From NCBI RefSeq assembly GCF_050948175.1, contig NW_027490112.1:434001-498000 (forward strand): a stretch of 64,000 nucleotides of DNA, written 5' to 3'. Under the pieces are notes generated by a model, which saw nothing but the letters and a program-made list of their open reading frames with translations, did no database searches and was not told where the DNA came from. This document shows, piece after piece, positions 52,850 through 64,000 of this stretch. Numbering within the stretch: position 1 is the first letter of the stretch; each line of letters opens with the position of its first letter. The position numbers and the translations under genes are program-made. Origin of the DNA: Xylocopa sonorina. Taxonomy: Eukaryota > Arthropoda > Insecta > Hymenoptera > Apidae.

Positions 52850-55800
52850 TAATATTCATAGCGAAGTGTTATGCATTCCTCGACTACGATTCAAATCAAT
52901 GTAAATGCGACACTTCCTTGCAAGGAAATAGCGTTTGCAGATGTCTACGTATCGTAGCAATAGATTTCTAATGCTTCTTAAAACGCGATATCGCATCTCA
53001 TTTCTATGTTTCATGGTAAGATATAATATGATTTGCGAAGTGTCATGTATTCCTCGTCTACACTTCAAATGAATGTAAATGCGACACTTCCTTGCTAGGA
53101 AATAGCGTCTGCAAATGTCTACGTATCGAAGCAATAGAGTTTAAATGCTTCTTAGAACGAGATACTGCATCTCATATCTATGTTTTATGATAAGATATAA
53201 TATTCATAGCGAAGTGTTATGCACTCCTCGACTACGATTCCAATGAATGTAAATGCGACACTTCCTTGCAAGGAAATAGCGTTTGCAGATGTCTACGTAT
53301 CGTAGCAATAGACTTCTAATGCTTCTTAAAACGCGATATCGCATCTCATTTCTATGTTTCATGGTAAGGTATAATATGATTTGCGAAGTGTTATGTATTC
53401 CTCGTCTACACTTCAAATGAATGTAAATGCGACACTCGCTCGCTAGGAAATAGCGTTTGCAGATGTCTACGTATCGTAGCAATAGAGTTCTAATGCTTCT
53501 TGAAACGCGATATCGCATCTCATTTCTATGTTTCATGGTAAGATATAATATGATTTGCGAAGTGTTATGTATTCCTCGTCTACACCTCAAATGAATGTAA
53601 ATGCGACACTTCCTTGCAGGGAAATAGCGTTTGCAGATGTCTACGTATCGAAGCAATAGAGTTCAGATGCTTCTTAAAACGAGATATTGCATCTCATATC
53701 TATGTTTCATGATAAGATATAATATTCATTGCGAAGTGTTATGCATTCCTCGTCTACGATTCAAATGAATGTAAATGCGACACTTCCTTGCAGGGAAATA
53801 GCGTTTGCAGATGTCTACGTATCGAAGCAATAGAGTTTTAATGCTTCTTAAAACGCGATATCGCATCTCATTTCTATGTTTCATGGTAAGATGTAATATG
53901 ATTTGCGAAGTGTTACGTATTCCTCGTCTACACTTCAAATGAATGTAAATGCGACACTTCCTTGCAAGGAAATAGCGTTTGCAGATGTCTACGTATCGAA
54001 GCAATAGTGTTCAAATGCTTCTTAAAACGAAATATTGCATCTCATATCTATGCTTCATGATAAGATATAATATTCATTGCGAAGTGTTATGCTTTTCCTC
54101 GTCTACGGATCAAATGAATGTAAATGCGAAACTTCCTTGCAAGGAAATAGCGTTTGCAAATGTCTACGTATCGTAGCAATAGAGTTCATATGATTCTTAA
54201 AACGCGATATCGCATCTCATTTCTATGTTTCATGGTAAGATATAACATGATTTGCGAAGTGTTATGTATTCCTCGTCTACACTCCAAATGAATGTGAATG
54301 CCATACTTCCTCGCTAGGAAATAGCGTTTGCAGATGTCTACGTATCGTAGCAATAGCTTTCTAATGCTTCCTAAAACGCGATATCGCATCTCATTTCTAT
54401 GTTTCATGGTAAGATATAACATGAATTGCGAAGTGTTATGTATTCCTCGTCTACACTTCAAATGAATGTAAATGCGACACTTCCTTGCTAGGAAATAGCG
54501 TCTGCAGATGTCTAGGTATCGTAGCAATAGAGTTTTAATGCTTCTTAAAACGCGATATCGCAACTCATTTCTATGTTTCATGGTAAGATGTAATATGATT
54601 TGCGAAGTGTTATGTATTCCTTGTCTACACTTCAAATTAATGAAAATGCGACACTTCCTTGTAAGGAAATTGCGTTTGCAGATGTCTACGTATGGAAGCA
54701 ATAGAGTTCAAATGCTTCTTAAAACGAGATACTGCATCTCATATCTATGTTTCATGATAAGATATAATATTCATTGCGAAGTGTTATGCATTCCTCGTCT
54801 ACGATTCAAATGAAAGTAAATGCGACACTTCCATGCAAGGAAATAGCGTTTGCAGATGTCCACGTATTGAAGCAATAGAGTTCAAATGCTTCTTAAAACG
54901 AGATATTGCATCTCATATCTGTGTTTCATGATAAGATATAATATTCATTGCGAAGTGTTATGCTTTTCCTCGTCTACGGTTCAAATGAATGTAAATGCGA
55001 CACTTCCTTGCTGGGAAATAGCGTCTGCAGATGTCTAGGTATCGTAGCAATAGTGTTTTAATGCTTCTTAAAACGCGATATCGCATCTCATTTCTATGTT
55101 TCATGGTAAGATGTAATATGATTTGCGAAGTGTTACGTATTCCTCGTCTAAACTTCAAATGAATGTAAATGCGACACTTCCTTGCAAGGAAATAGCGTTT
55201 GCAGATGTCTACGTATCGAAGCAATAGTGTTCAAATGCTTCTTAAAACGAAATATTGCATCTCATATCTATGCTTCATGATAAGATATAATATTCATTGC
55301 GAAGTGTTATGCTTTTCCTCGTCTACGGTTCAAATGAATGTAAATGCGACACTTCCTTGCAAGGAAATAGCGTTTGCAGATGTCTACGTATCGTAGCAAT
55401 AGAGTACATATGATTCTTAAAACGCGATATCGCATCTCATTTCTATGTTTCATGGTAAGATATAACATGATTTGCGAAGTGTTATGTATTCCTCGTCTAC
55501 ACTTCAAATGAATGTGAATGCCATACTTCCTCGCTAGGAAATAGCGTTTGCAGATGTCTACGTATCGTAGCAATAGCTTTCTAATGCTTCCTAAAACGCG
55601 ATATCGCATCTCATTTCTATGTTTCATGGTAAGATATAACATGAATTGCGAAGTGTTATGTATTCCTCGTCTACACTTCAAATGAATGTAAATGCGACAC
55701 TTCCTTGCTAGGAAATAGCGTCTGCAGATGTCTAGGTATCGTAGCAATAGAGTTTTAATGCTTCTTAAAACGCGATATCGCATCTCATTTCTATGTTTCA

Positions 55801-56330
55801 TGGTAAGATGTAATATGATTTGCGAAGTGTTATGTATTCCTCGTCTACACTTCAAATGAATGTAAATGCGACACTTCCTTGCAAGGAAATAGCGTTTGCA
55901 GATGTCTACGTATCGTAGCAATGGATTTCTGATGCTTCTTAAAACGCGATATCGCATCTCATTTCTATGTTTTATGGTAAGATATAATATGATTTGCGAA
56001 GTGTTATGTATTCCTCGTCTAGACTTCAAATGAATGTAAATGCGACACTCGCTCGCTAGGAAATAGCGTTTGCAGATGTCTACGTATCGTAGAAATAGAG
56101 TTCTAATACTTCTTAAAACGCGATATCGCATCTCCTTTCTATATTTCATGGTAAGATATAACATGATTTGCGAAGTGTTATGTATTCCTTGTCTACACTT
56201 CAAATGTATGTAAATGCGACACTTCCTTGCAAGGAAATAGCGTTTGCAGATGTCTACGTATCGAAGCAATAGAGTTCAAATGCTTCTTAAAACGCGATAT
56301 CGCATCTCATTTCTATGTTTCATGGTAAGA
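52850..56330 (+). repeat. Tandem segmental duplication, copy 1 (about 3.5 kb)
   Basis: 52.85-53.95 kb matches 56.86-57.96 kb at an offset of 4,005 bp, and 54.30-56.33 kb matches 57.96-59.98 kb at an offset of 3,656. The difference of 349 bp is two monomers (one 174, one 175), at 53.95-54.30 kb, which copy 2 lacks. Shared rare variants include 'cctcgactacg', 'gacactcgctcgc', 'attaatgaaaatgcg', 'gcaactcatttc', 'gtctaaacttc', 'agagtacatatg' and 'gaaatattgc'. The copies differ at only a few bases per kilobase by eye. Confidence 0.8.
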
Positions 56331-56859
56331 TATAAGATGATTAGCTATGTGTCATGTATTCCTCGTCTACACTTCAAATGAATGTAAATGCGACACTTCC
56401 TTCCAAGGAAATAGCGTTTGCAGATGTCTTCGTATCGTAACAATAGAGTTCTTATGATACTTAAAACGCGATATCGCATCTCATTTCTATGATTCATGGT
56501 AAGATATAATATGATTTGCGAAGTGTTATGTATTCCTCGTCTACACTTCAAATGAATGTGAATGCGATACTACCTCGCTAGGAAATAGCGTTTGCAGATG
56601 TCTACGTATCGTAGCAATAGCTTTCTAATGCTTCCTAAAACGCGATATCGCATCTCATTTCTATGTTTCATGGTAAGATATAACATGATTTGCGAAGTGT
56701 CATGTATTCCTCGTCAACACTTCAAATGAATGTGAATGCGATACTTCCTCGCTAGGAAATAGCGTTTGCAGATGTCTACGTATCGTAGCAATAGATTTCT
56801 AATGCTTTTAAAACGGCTATATCGCATCTCATTTCTATGTTTCATGGTAAGATATAATA

Positions 56860-59800
56860 TTCATTGCGAAGTGTTATGCATTCCTCGACTACGATTTAAA
56901 TCAATGTAAATGCGACACTTCCTTGCAAGGAAATAGCGTTTGCAGATGTCTACGTATCGTAGCAATAGATTTCTAATGCTTCTTAAAACGCGATATCGCA
57001 TCTCATTTCTATGTTTCATGGTAAGATATAATATGATTTGCGAAGTGTCATGTATTCCTCGTCTACACTTCAAATGAATGTAAATGCGACACTTCCTTGC
57101 TAGGAAATAGCGTCTGCAGATGTCTACGTATCGAAGCAATAGAGTTTAAATGCTTCTTAGAACGAGATACTGCATCTCATATCTATGTTTTATGATAAGA
57201 TATAATATTCATAGCGAAGTGTTATGCACTCCTCGACTACGATTCCAATGAATGTAAATGCGACACTTCCTTGCAAGGAAATAGCGTTTGCAGATGTCTA
57301 CGTATCGTAGCAATAGATTTCTAATGCTTCTTAAAACGCGATATCGCATCTCATTTCTATGTTTCATGGTAAGGTATAATATGATTTGCGAAGTGTTATG
57401 TATTCCTCGTCTACACTTCAAATGAATGTAAATGCGACACTCGCTCGCTAGGAAATAGCGTTTGCAGATGTCTACGTATCGTAGCAATAGAGTTCTAATG
57501 CTTCTTGAAACGCGATATCGCATCTCATTTCTATGTTTCATGGTAAGATATAATATGATTTGCGAAGTGTTATGTATTCCTCGTCTACACCTCAAATGAA
57601 TGTAAATGCGACACTTCCTTGCAGGGAAATAGCGTTTGCAGATGTCTACGTATCGAAGCAATAGAGTTCAAATGCTTCTTAAAACGAGATATTGCATCTC
57701 ATATCTATGTTTCATGATAAGATATAATATTCATTGCGAAGTGTTATGCATTCCTCGTCTACGATTCAAATGAATGTAAATGCGACACTTCCTTGCAGGG
57801 AAATAGCGTTTGCAGATGTCTACGTATCGAAGCAATAGAGTTTTAATGCTTCTTAAAACGCGATATCGCATCTCATTTCTATGTTTCATGGTAAGATGTA
57901 ATATGATTTGCGAAGTGTTACGTATTCCTCGTCTACACTTCAAATGAATGTAAATGCCATACTTCCTCGCTAGGAAATAGCGTTTGCAGATGTCTACGTA
58001 TCGTAGCAATAGCTTTCTAATGCTTCCTAAAACGCGATATCGCATCTCATTTCTATGTTTCATGGTAAGATATAACATGAATTGCGAAGTGTTATGTATT
58101 CCTCGTCTACACTTCAAATGAATGTAAATGCGACACTTCCTTGCTAGGAAATAGCGTCTGCAGATGTCTAGGTATCGTAGCAATAGAGTTTTAATGCTTC
58201 TTAAAACGCGATATCGCAACTCATTTCTATGTTTCATGGTAAGATGTAATATGATTTGCGAAGTGTTATGTATTCCTTGTCTACACTTCAAATTAATGAA
58301 AATGCGACACTTCCTTGTAAGGAAATTGCGTTTGCAGATGTCTACGTATGGAAGCAATAGAGTTCAAATGCTTCTTAAAACGAGATACTGCATCTCATAT
58401 CTATGTTTCATGATAAGATATAATATTCATTGCGAAGTGTTATGCATTCCTCGTCTACGATTCAAATGAAAGTAAATGCGACACTTCCATGCAAGGAAAT
58501 AGCGTTTGCAGATGTCCACGTATTGAAGCAATAGAGTTCAAATGCTTCTTAAAACGAGATATTGCATCTCATATCTGTGTTTCATGATAAGATATAATAT
58601 TCATTGCGAAGTGTTATGCTTTTCCTCGTCTACGGTTCAAATGAATGTAAATGCGACACTTCCTTGCTGGGAAATAGCTTCTGCAGATGTCTAGGTATCG
58701 TAGCAATAGTGTTTTAATGCTTCTTAAAACGCGATATCGCATCTCATTTCTATGTTTCATGGTAAGATGTAATATGATTTGCGAAGTGTTACGTATTCCT
58801 CGTCTAAACTTCAAATGAATGTAAATGCGACACTTCCTTGCAAGGAAATAGCGTTTGCAGATGTCTACGTATCGAAGCAATAGTGTTCAAATGCTTCTTA
58901 AAACGAAATATTGCATCTCATATCTATGCTTCATGATAAGATATAATATTCATTGCGAAGTGTTATGCTTTTCCTCGTCTACGGTTCAAATGAATGTAAA
59001 TGCGACACTTCCTTGCAAGGAAATAGCGTTTGCAGATGTCTACGTATCGTAGCAATAGAGTACATATGATTCTTAAAACGCGATATCGCATCTCATTTCT
59101 ATGTTTCATGGTAAGATATAACATGATTTGCGAAGTGTTATGTATTCCTCGTCTACACTTCAAATGAATGTGAATGCCATACTTCCTCGCTAGGAAATAG
59201 CGTTTGCAGATGTCTACGTATCGTAGCAATAGCTTTCTAATGCTTCCTAAAACGCGATATCGCATCTCATTTCTATGTTTCATGGTAAGATATAACATGA
59301 ATTGCGAAGTGTTATGTATTCCTCGTCTACACTTCAAATGAATGTAAATGCGACACTTCCTTGCTAGGAAATAGCGTCTGCAGATGTCTAGGTATCGTAG
59401 CAATAGAGTTTTAATGCTTCTTAAAACGCGATATCGCATCTCATTTCTATGTTTCATGGTAAGATGTAATATGATTTGCGAAGTGTTATGTATTCCTCGT
59501 CTACACTTCAAATGAATGTAAATGCGACACTTCCTTGCAAGGAAATAGCGTTTGCAGATGTCTACGTATCGTAGCAATGGATTTCTGATGCTTCTTAAAA
59601 CGCGATATCGCATCTCATTTCTATGTTTTATGGTAAGATATAATATGATTTGCGAAGTGTTATGTATTCCTCATCTAGACTTCAAATGAATGTAAATGCG
59701 ACACTCGCTCGCTAGGAAATAGCGTTTGCAGATGTCTACGTATCGTAGAAATAGAGTTCTAATACTTCTTAAAACGCGATATCGCATCTCCTTTCTATAT

Positions 59801-59980
59801 TTCATGGTAAGATATAACATGATTTGCGAAGTGTTATGTATTCCTTGTCTACACTTCAAATGTATGTAAATGCGACACTTCCTTGCAAGGAAATAGCGTT
59901 TGCAGATGTCTACGTATCGAAGCAATAGAGTTCAAATGCTTCTTAAAACGCGATATCGCATCTCATTTCTATGTTTCATG
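56860..59980 (+). repeat. Tandem segmental duplication, copy 2 (about 3.1 kb)
   Basis: This is the partner of 52.85-56.33 kb, lacking two monomers at an in-register junction near 57,956. There 'gtgttacgtattcc' (from one parent monomer) joins 'ccatacttcctcgctagg' (from another). Private differences seen are 'gatttaaatcaatg' (57k side) against 'gattcaaatcaatg', 'agatttcta' against 'agacttcta', and 'agcttctgcag' (58,677) against 'agcgtctgcag'. Confidence 0.8.
57681..57854 (+). repeat. Class B monomer (exemplar, 174 bp)
   Basis: Class B has the same length as A but a linked set of differences: cgagatattgc for cgcgatatcgc, catatctatg for catttctatg, catgataag for catggtaag, atattcattgcg for atatgatttgcg, gcattcc for gtattcc, and ctacgattc for ctacacttc. 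The preceding bases 'cgaagcaatagagttcaaatg' usually travel with it, so the B haplotype spans roughly 125 bp. The remaining 50 bp or so, around the TTCC...GGAA palindrome, is shared with class A. In the minus frame that is open in A, class B has stops, for example at caatga and atttga in the reverse complement. Confidence 0.92.
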
Positions 59981-60069
59981 GTAAGATATAATATGATTTG
60001 CGAAGTGTTATGTATTCCTCGTCTACACCTCAAATGAATGTAAATGCGACACTTCCTTGCAGGGAAATA

Positions 60070-60790
60070 GCGTTTGCAGATGTCTACGTATCGAAGCAAT
60101 AGAGTTCAAATGCTTCTTAAAACGAGATATTGCATCTCATATCTATGTTTCATGGTAAGATATAATATTCATTGCGAAGTGTTATGCTTTTCCTCGCCTA
60201 CGGTTCAAATGAATGTAAATGCGACACTTCCTTGCAAGGAAATAGCGTTTGCAAATGTCTACCTATCGTAGCAATAGTGTTCTAATTCTTCTTAAAACGC
60301 GATATCGCATCTCATTTCTATGTTTCATGGTAAGGTATAATATGATTTGCGAAGTGTTATGTATTCCTCGTCTACACTTCAAATGAATGTAAATGCGACA
60401 CTTCCTTGCAGGGAAATAGCGTTTGAAGATGTCTACGTATCGAAGCAATAGAGTTTTAATTCTTCTTAAAAAGCGATATCTCATCTCATTTCTATGTTTC
60501 ATGGTAAGATGTAATATGATTTGCGAAGTGTTATGTATTCCTCGTCTACACTTCAAATTAATGTAAATGCGACACCTCCTTGTAAGGAAATTGCGTTTGC
60601 AGATGTCTACGTATCGAAGCAATAGAGTTCAAATGCTTCTTAAAACGAGATACTGCATCTCATATCTATGCTTCATGATAAGATATAATATTCATTGCGA
60701 AGTGTTATGCTTTTCCTCGTCTACGGTTCAAATGAATGTAAATGCGACACTTCCTTGCAAGGAAATAGCGTTTGCAGATGTCTACGTATC
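60070..60790 (+). repeat. Segmental duplicate, partner at about 62.18-62.90 kb
   Basis: Four monomers match at an offset of 2,104 bp (12 x 174 + 16; the 16 is three class C bases plus the 13-bp irregular duplication at 62,152). Shared marks are 'gcaaatgtctacctatcg', 'tctaattcttctt', 'gcagggaaatag', 'attaatgtaaatgcg' and 'gacacctccttg'. Downstream the match resumes at an offset of 2,278, after one extra monomer at about 62.90-63.07 kb. Confidence 0.7.
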
Positions 60791-62093
60791 GTAGCAATAG
60801 AGTTCATATGATTCTTAAAACGCGATATCGCATCTCATTTCTATGTTTCATGGTAAGATATAACATGATTTGCGAAGTGTTATGTATTCCTCGTCTACAC
60901 TTCAAATGAATGTGAATGCCATACTTCCTCGCTAGGAAATAGCGTTTGCAGATGTCTACGTATCGTAGCAATAGCTTTCTAATGCTTCCTAAAACGCGAT
61001 ATCGCATCTCATTTCTATGTTTCATGGTAAGATATAACATGAATTGCGAAGTGATATGTATTCCTCGTCTACACTTCAAATGAATGTAAATGCGACACTT
61101 CCTTGCTAGGAAATAGCGCCTGCAGATGTCTAGGTATCGTAGCAATAGAGTTTTAATGCTTCTTAAAACGCGATATCGCATCTCATTTCTATGTTTCATG
61201 GTAAGATGTAATATGATTTGCGAAGTGTTATGTATTCCTTGTCTACACTTCAAATTAATGTAAATGCGACACTTCCTTGTAAGGAAATTGCGTTTGCAGA
61301 TGTCTACGTATGGAAGCAATAGAGTTCAAATGCTTCTTAAAACGAGATACTGCATCTCATATCTATGTTTCATGATAAGATATAATATTCATTGCGAAGT
61401 GTTATGCACTCCTCGTCTACGATTCAAATGAAAGTAAATGCGACACTTCCATGCAAGGAAATAGCGTTTGCAGATGTCCACGTATTGAAGCAATAGAGTT
61501 CAAATGCTTCTTAAAACGAGATATTGCATCTCATATCTGTGTTTCATGATAAGATATAATATTCATTGCGAAGTGTTATGCTATTCCTCGTCTACGGTTC
61601 AAATGAATGTAAATGCGACACTTCCTTGCTGGGAAATAGCGTCTGCAGATGTCTAGGTATCGTAGCAATAGTGTTTTAATGCTTCTTAAAACGCGATATC
61701 GCATCTCACTTCTATGTTTCATGGTAAGATGTAATATGATTTGCGAAGTGTTATGTATTCCTCGTCTACACTTCAAATGAATGTAAATGCGACACTTCCT
61801 TGCAAGGAAATAGCGTTTGCAGATGTCTACGTATCGTAGCAATGGATTTCTGATGCTTCTTAAAACGCGATATCGCATCTCATTTCTATGTTTTATGGTA
61901 AGATATAATATGATTTGCGAAGTGTTATGTATTCCTCGTCTACACTTCAAATGAATGTAAATGCGACACTTCCTTGCATGGAAATAGCGTTTGCAGATGT
62001 CTACGTATCGAAGCAATAGAGTTCAAATGCTTCTTAAAACGAGATATTGCATCTCATATCTATGTTTCATGATAAGATATAATATTCATTGCG

Positions 62094-62200
62094 AATTATT
62101 ATGTATTCCTCGTCTAGACTTCAAATGAATGTAAATGCGACACTTCCTTGCCAGGAAATAGAGTCAGGAAATAGCGTTTGCAGATGTCTACGTATCGAAG
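62094..62200 (+). repeat. Irregular monomer with 13-bp internal duplication
   Basis: At 62,152-62,176 the sequence reads caggaaatagagt then caggaaatagcg, so about 13 bp around 'caggaaatag' are doubled and this monomer is about 187 bp. The left side matches a rare variant with 'gcgaattattatg' and 'gtctagacttc', also seen near 41,020, 44,325 and 45,370. The right side matches the monomers near 60,060. It is the only clear out-of-register junction I found, and it marks the left end of a duplicated block. Confidence 0.85.
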
Positions 62201-62222
62201 CAATAGAGTTCAAATGCTTCTT

Positions 62223-62397
62223 AAAACGAGATATTGCATCTCATATCTATGTTTCATGATAAGATATAATATTCATTGCGAAGTGTTATGCTTTTCCTCG
62301 TCTACGGTTCAAATGAATGTAAATGCGACACTTCCTTGCAAGGAAATAGCGTTTGCAAATGTCTACCTATCGTAGCAATAGTGTTCTAATTCTTCTT
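62223..62397 (+). repeat. Class C monomer (exemplar, 175 bp)
   Basis: Class C is a class B derivative in which 'gcattcctcgtctacgattc' becomes 'gcttttcctcgtctacggttc', a net gain of one base, so the unit is 175 bp. About 19 copies occur, the first with its diagnostic motif at about 43,291 and the last at about 63,857. None was seen in the first 43 kb. A copy near 61,580 reads 'gctattcctcg' and may be a variant. Each copy shifts the reading frame by one. This creates repeated short plus-strand open frames (e.g. 43,185-43,376) that I regard as artefacts. Confidence 0.9.
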
Positions 62398-64000
62398 AAA
62401 ACGCGATATCGCATCTCATTTCTATGTTTCATGGTAAGGTATAATATGATTTGCGAAGTGTTATGTATTCCTCGTCTACACTTCAAATGAATGTAAATGC
62501 GACACTTCCTTGCAGGGAAATAGCGTTTGCAGATGTCTACGTATCGAAGCAATAGAGTTTTAATGCTTCTTAAAACGCGATATCGCATCTCATTTCTATG
62601 TTTCATGGTAAGATGTAATATGATTTGCGAAGTGTTATGTATTCCTCGTCTACACTTCAAATTAATGTAAATGCGACACCTCCTTGTAAGGAAATTGCGT
62701 TTGCAGATGCCTACGTATCGAAGCAATAGAGTTCAAATGCTTCCTAAAACGAGATACTGCATCTCATATCTATGCTTCATGATAAGATATAATATTCATT
62801 GCGAAGTGTTATGCTTTTCCTCGTCTACGGTTCAAATGAATGTAAATGCGACACTTCCTTGCAAGGAAATAGCGTTTGCAAATGTCTACCTATCGTAGCA
62901 ATAGTGTTCTAATTCTTCTTAAAACGCGATATCGCATCTCATTTCTATGTTTCATGGTAAGGTATAATATGATTTGCGAAGTGTTATGTATTCCTCGTCT
63001 ACACTTCAAATGAATGTAAATGCGACACTTCCTTGCAGGGAAGTAGCGTTTGCAGATGTCTACGTATCGTAGCAATAGAGTTCATATGATTCTTAAAACG
63101 CGATATCGCATCTCATTTCTATGTTTCATGGTAAGATATAACATGATTTGCGAAGTGTTATGTATTCCTCGTCTACACTTCAAATGAATGTGAATGCCAT
63201 ACTTCCTCGCTAGGAAATAGCGTTTGCAGATGTCTACGTATCGTAGCAATAGCTTTCTAATGCTTCCTAAAACGCGATATCGCATCTCATTTCTATGTTT
63301 CATGGTAAGATATAACATGAATTGCGAAGTGTTATGTATTCCTCGTCTACACTTCAAATGAATGTAAATGCGACACTTCCTTGCTAGGAAATAGCGACTG
63401 CAGATGTCTAGGTATCGTAGCAATAGAGTTTTAATGCTTCTTCAAACGCGATATCGCATCTCATTTCTATGTTTCATGGTAAGATGTAATATGATTTGCG
63501 AAGTGTTATGTATTCCTTGTCTACACTTCAAATTAATGTAAATGCGACACTTCCTTGTAAGGAAATTGCGTTTGCAGATGTCTACGTATGGAAGCAATAG
63601 AGTTCAAATGCTTCTTAAAACGAGATACTGCATCTCGTATCTATGTTTCATGATAAGATACAATATTCATTGCGAAGTGTTATGCATTCCTCGTCTACGA
63701 TTCAAATGAAAGTAAATGCGACACTTCCATGCAAGGAAATAGCGCTTGCAGATGTCCACGTATTGAAGCAATAGAGTTCAAATGCTTCTTAAAACGAGAT
63801 ATTGCATCTCATATCTGTGTTTCATGATAAGATATAATATTCATTGCGAAGTGTTATGCTTTTCCTCGTCTACGGTTCAAATGAATGTAAATGCGACACT
63901 TCCTTGCTGGGAAATAGCGTCTGCAGATGTCTAGGTATCGTAGCAATAGTGTTTTAATGCTTCTTAAAACGCGATATCGCATCTCATTTCTATGTTTCAT

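Larger units (their letters stand above)
1..64000. repeat. Satellite DNA array, 174-bp monomer, about 367 copies
   Basis: The landmark 'cttcttaaaacgcg' or its class B equivalent recurs every 174 bp from base 70 to the end. Exceptions are a few 173- and 175-bp monomers and one irregular copy near 62,150. All copies have the same orientation and no unrelated sequence interrupts them. My hand consensus has 63 G+C in 174 bases. The unit contains several short dyads, including a 14-bp palindrome TTCCTTGCAAGGAA and a 10-bp palindrome GCGATATCGC. Arrays of nucleosome-sized units with higher-order repeats are typical of centromeric or pericentromeric satellites in animals and plants; that this one is centromeric is inference. 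I do not recognise the family. It does not resemble human alpha satellite or the Arabidopsis 178-bp repeat as I remember them. Both window edges cut a monomer, so the full array is longer. Confidence 0.98.
45837..64000 (+). repeat. Block 6: class C-bearing, recently duplicated
   Basis: About 104 monomers with frequent class C units and several long near-identical duplications. Local marks include 'gacactcgctcgctagg' (48.38, 49.95, 53.43, 56.04, 57.44, 59.70 kb), 'aaaacggctat' with one extra base (48,626, 49,671, 50,716, and 56,813 next to a one-base deletion), 'aagatgtaatatg', and 'ccatgcaaggaaatag' with 'gtccacgtattgaag'. The variants run off the right edge, so the block extends further. Confidence 0.75.

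Noticed and set aside
55307..56269. A 320-residue minus-strand open frame (and a 317-residue one at 1,881-2,834) of 58-residue basic repeats
   Set aside because: It is the satellite itself read in one frame. The frame opens and closes with monomer class, starts and stops at arbitrary repeat points, and class B and C copies carry stops or frameshifts. Nothing suggests selection for protein.
1..64000. CRISPR array
   Set aside because: There are no short repeats separated by unique spacers. The entire 174-bp unit repeats.
1..64000. Human-type alpha satellite or a CENP-B box
   Set aside because: The length is similar (174 against 171 bp), but the sequence does not match what I know of alpha satellite. 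I found no match to the core CENP-B box pattern TTCGNNNNANNCGGG on either strand.
1..64000. Transposon or retroelement insertion, terminal repeats or target-site duplications
   Set aside because: The 174-bp phase is unbroken apart from one-base steps and the 13-bp event at 62,152. No foreign sequence is present.

Overview
The whole 64 kb window is one uninterrupted tandem satellite array. The repeat unit (monomer) is 174 bp, and about 367 copies run head-to-tail in the same orientation. The window begins and ends inside a monomer, so the array continues past both edges. I found no credible protein gene, tRNA, rRNA, CRISPR array, mobile element or other unique sequence. An array of this kind points to a eukaryotic chromosome, most likely centromeric or other constitutive heterochromatin. 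I do not recognise the monomer and cannot name the organism. A consensus I read by hand is about 36% G+C and rich in CpG.

There are two main monomer classes. Class A carries the 10-bp palindrome GCGATATCGC, then catggtaagatataatatga, then ctacacttcaaatg. Class B replaces these with cgagatattgcatctcatat, catgataagatataatattc and ctacgattcaaatg. Both share a section around a 14-bp palindrome, TTCCTTGCAAGGAA, although its inner bases vary. Derived types are two opposite A/B chimeras, a 175-bp class C (B-like with one extra base), a local 175-bp class E, two 173-bp monomers, and one irregular monomer with a 13-bp internal duplication.

Layout: 1-4.6 kb is mostly class A with irregular short repeats. 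4.6-17.6 kb is built on 1,044-bp hexamers, some tandem. 17.6-31.7 kb holds nested multi-kilobase duplications; the largest is about 4.85 kb, repeated 5.74 kb away. 31.7-39.7 kb is mostly A with weak higher-order structure. 39.7-45.8 kb is a clear B-A-A trimer array (522 bp) that becomes C/B-A-A. 45.8-64 kb is rich in class C and contains hexamers of 1,045 bp, a roughly 3.5-kb tandem segmental duplication, and several smaller ones.

No genes act together here. The story is turnover of a satellite by unequal exchange and conversion. Because 174 is 3 x 58, class A monomers leave one minus-strand frame open and give long basic pseudo-proteins. Class B monomers carry stops in that frame, so I treat all of these as non-coding. 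The most interesting points are the class-specific dyad symmetries, the reciprocal A/B chimeras, the regional confinement of one-base length variants, and the near-identical multi-kilobase duplications, which look very recent.
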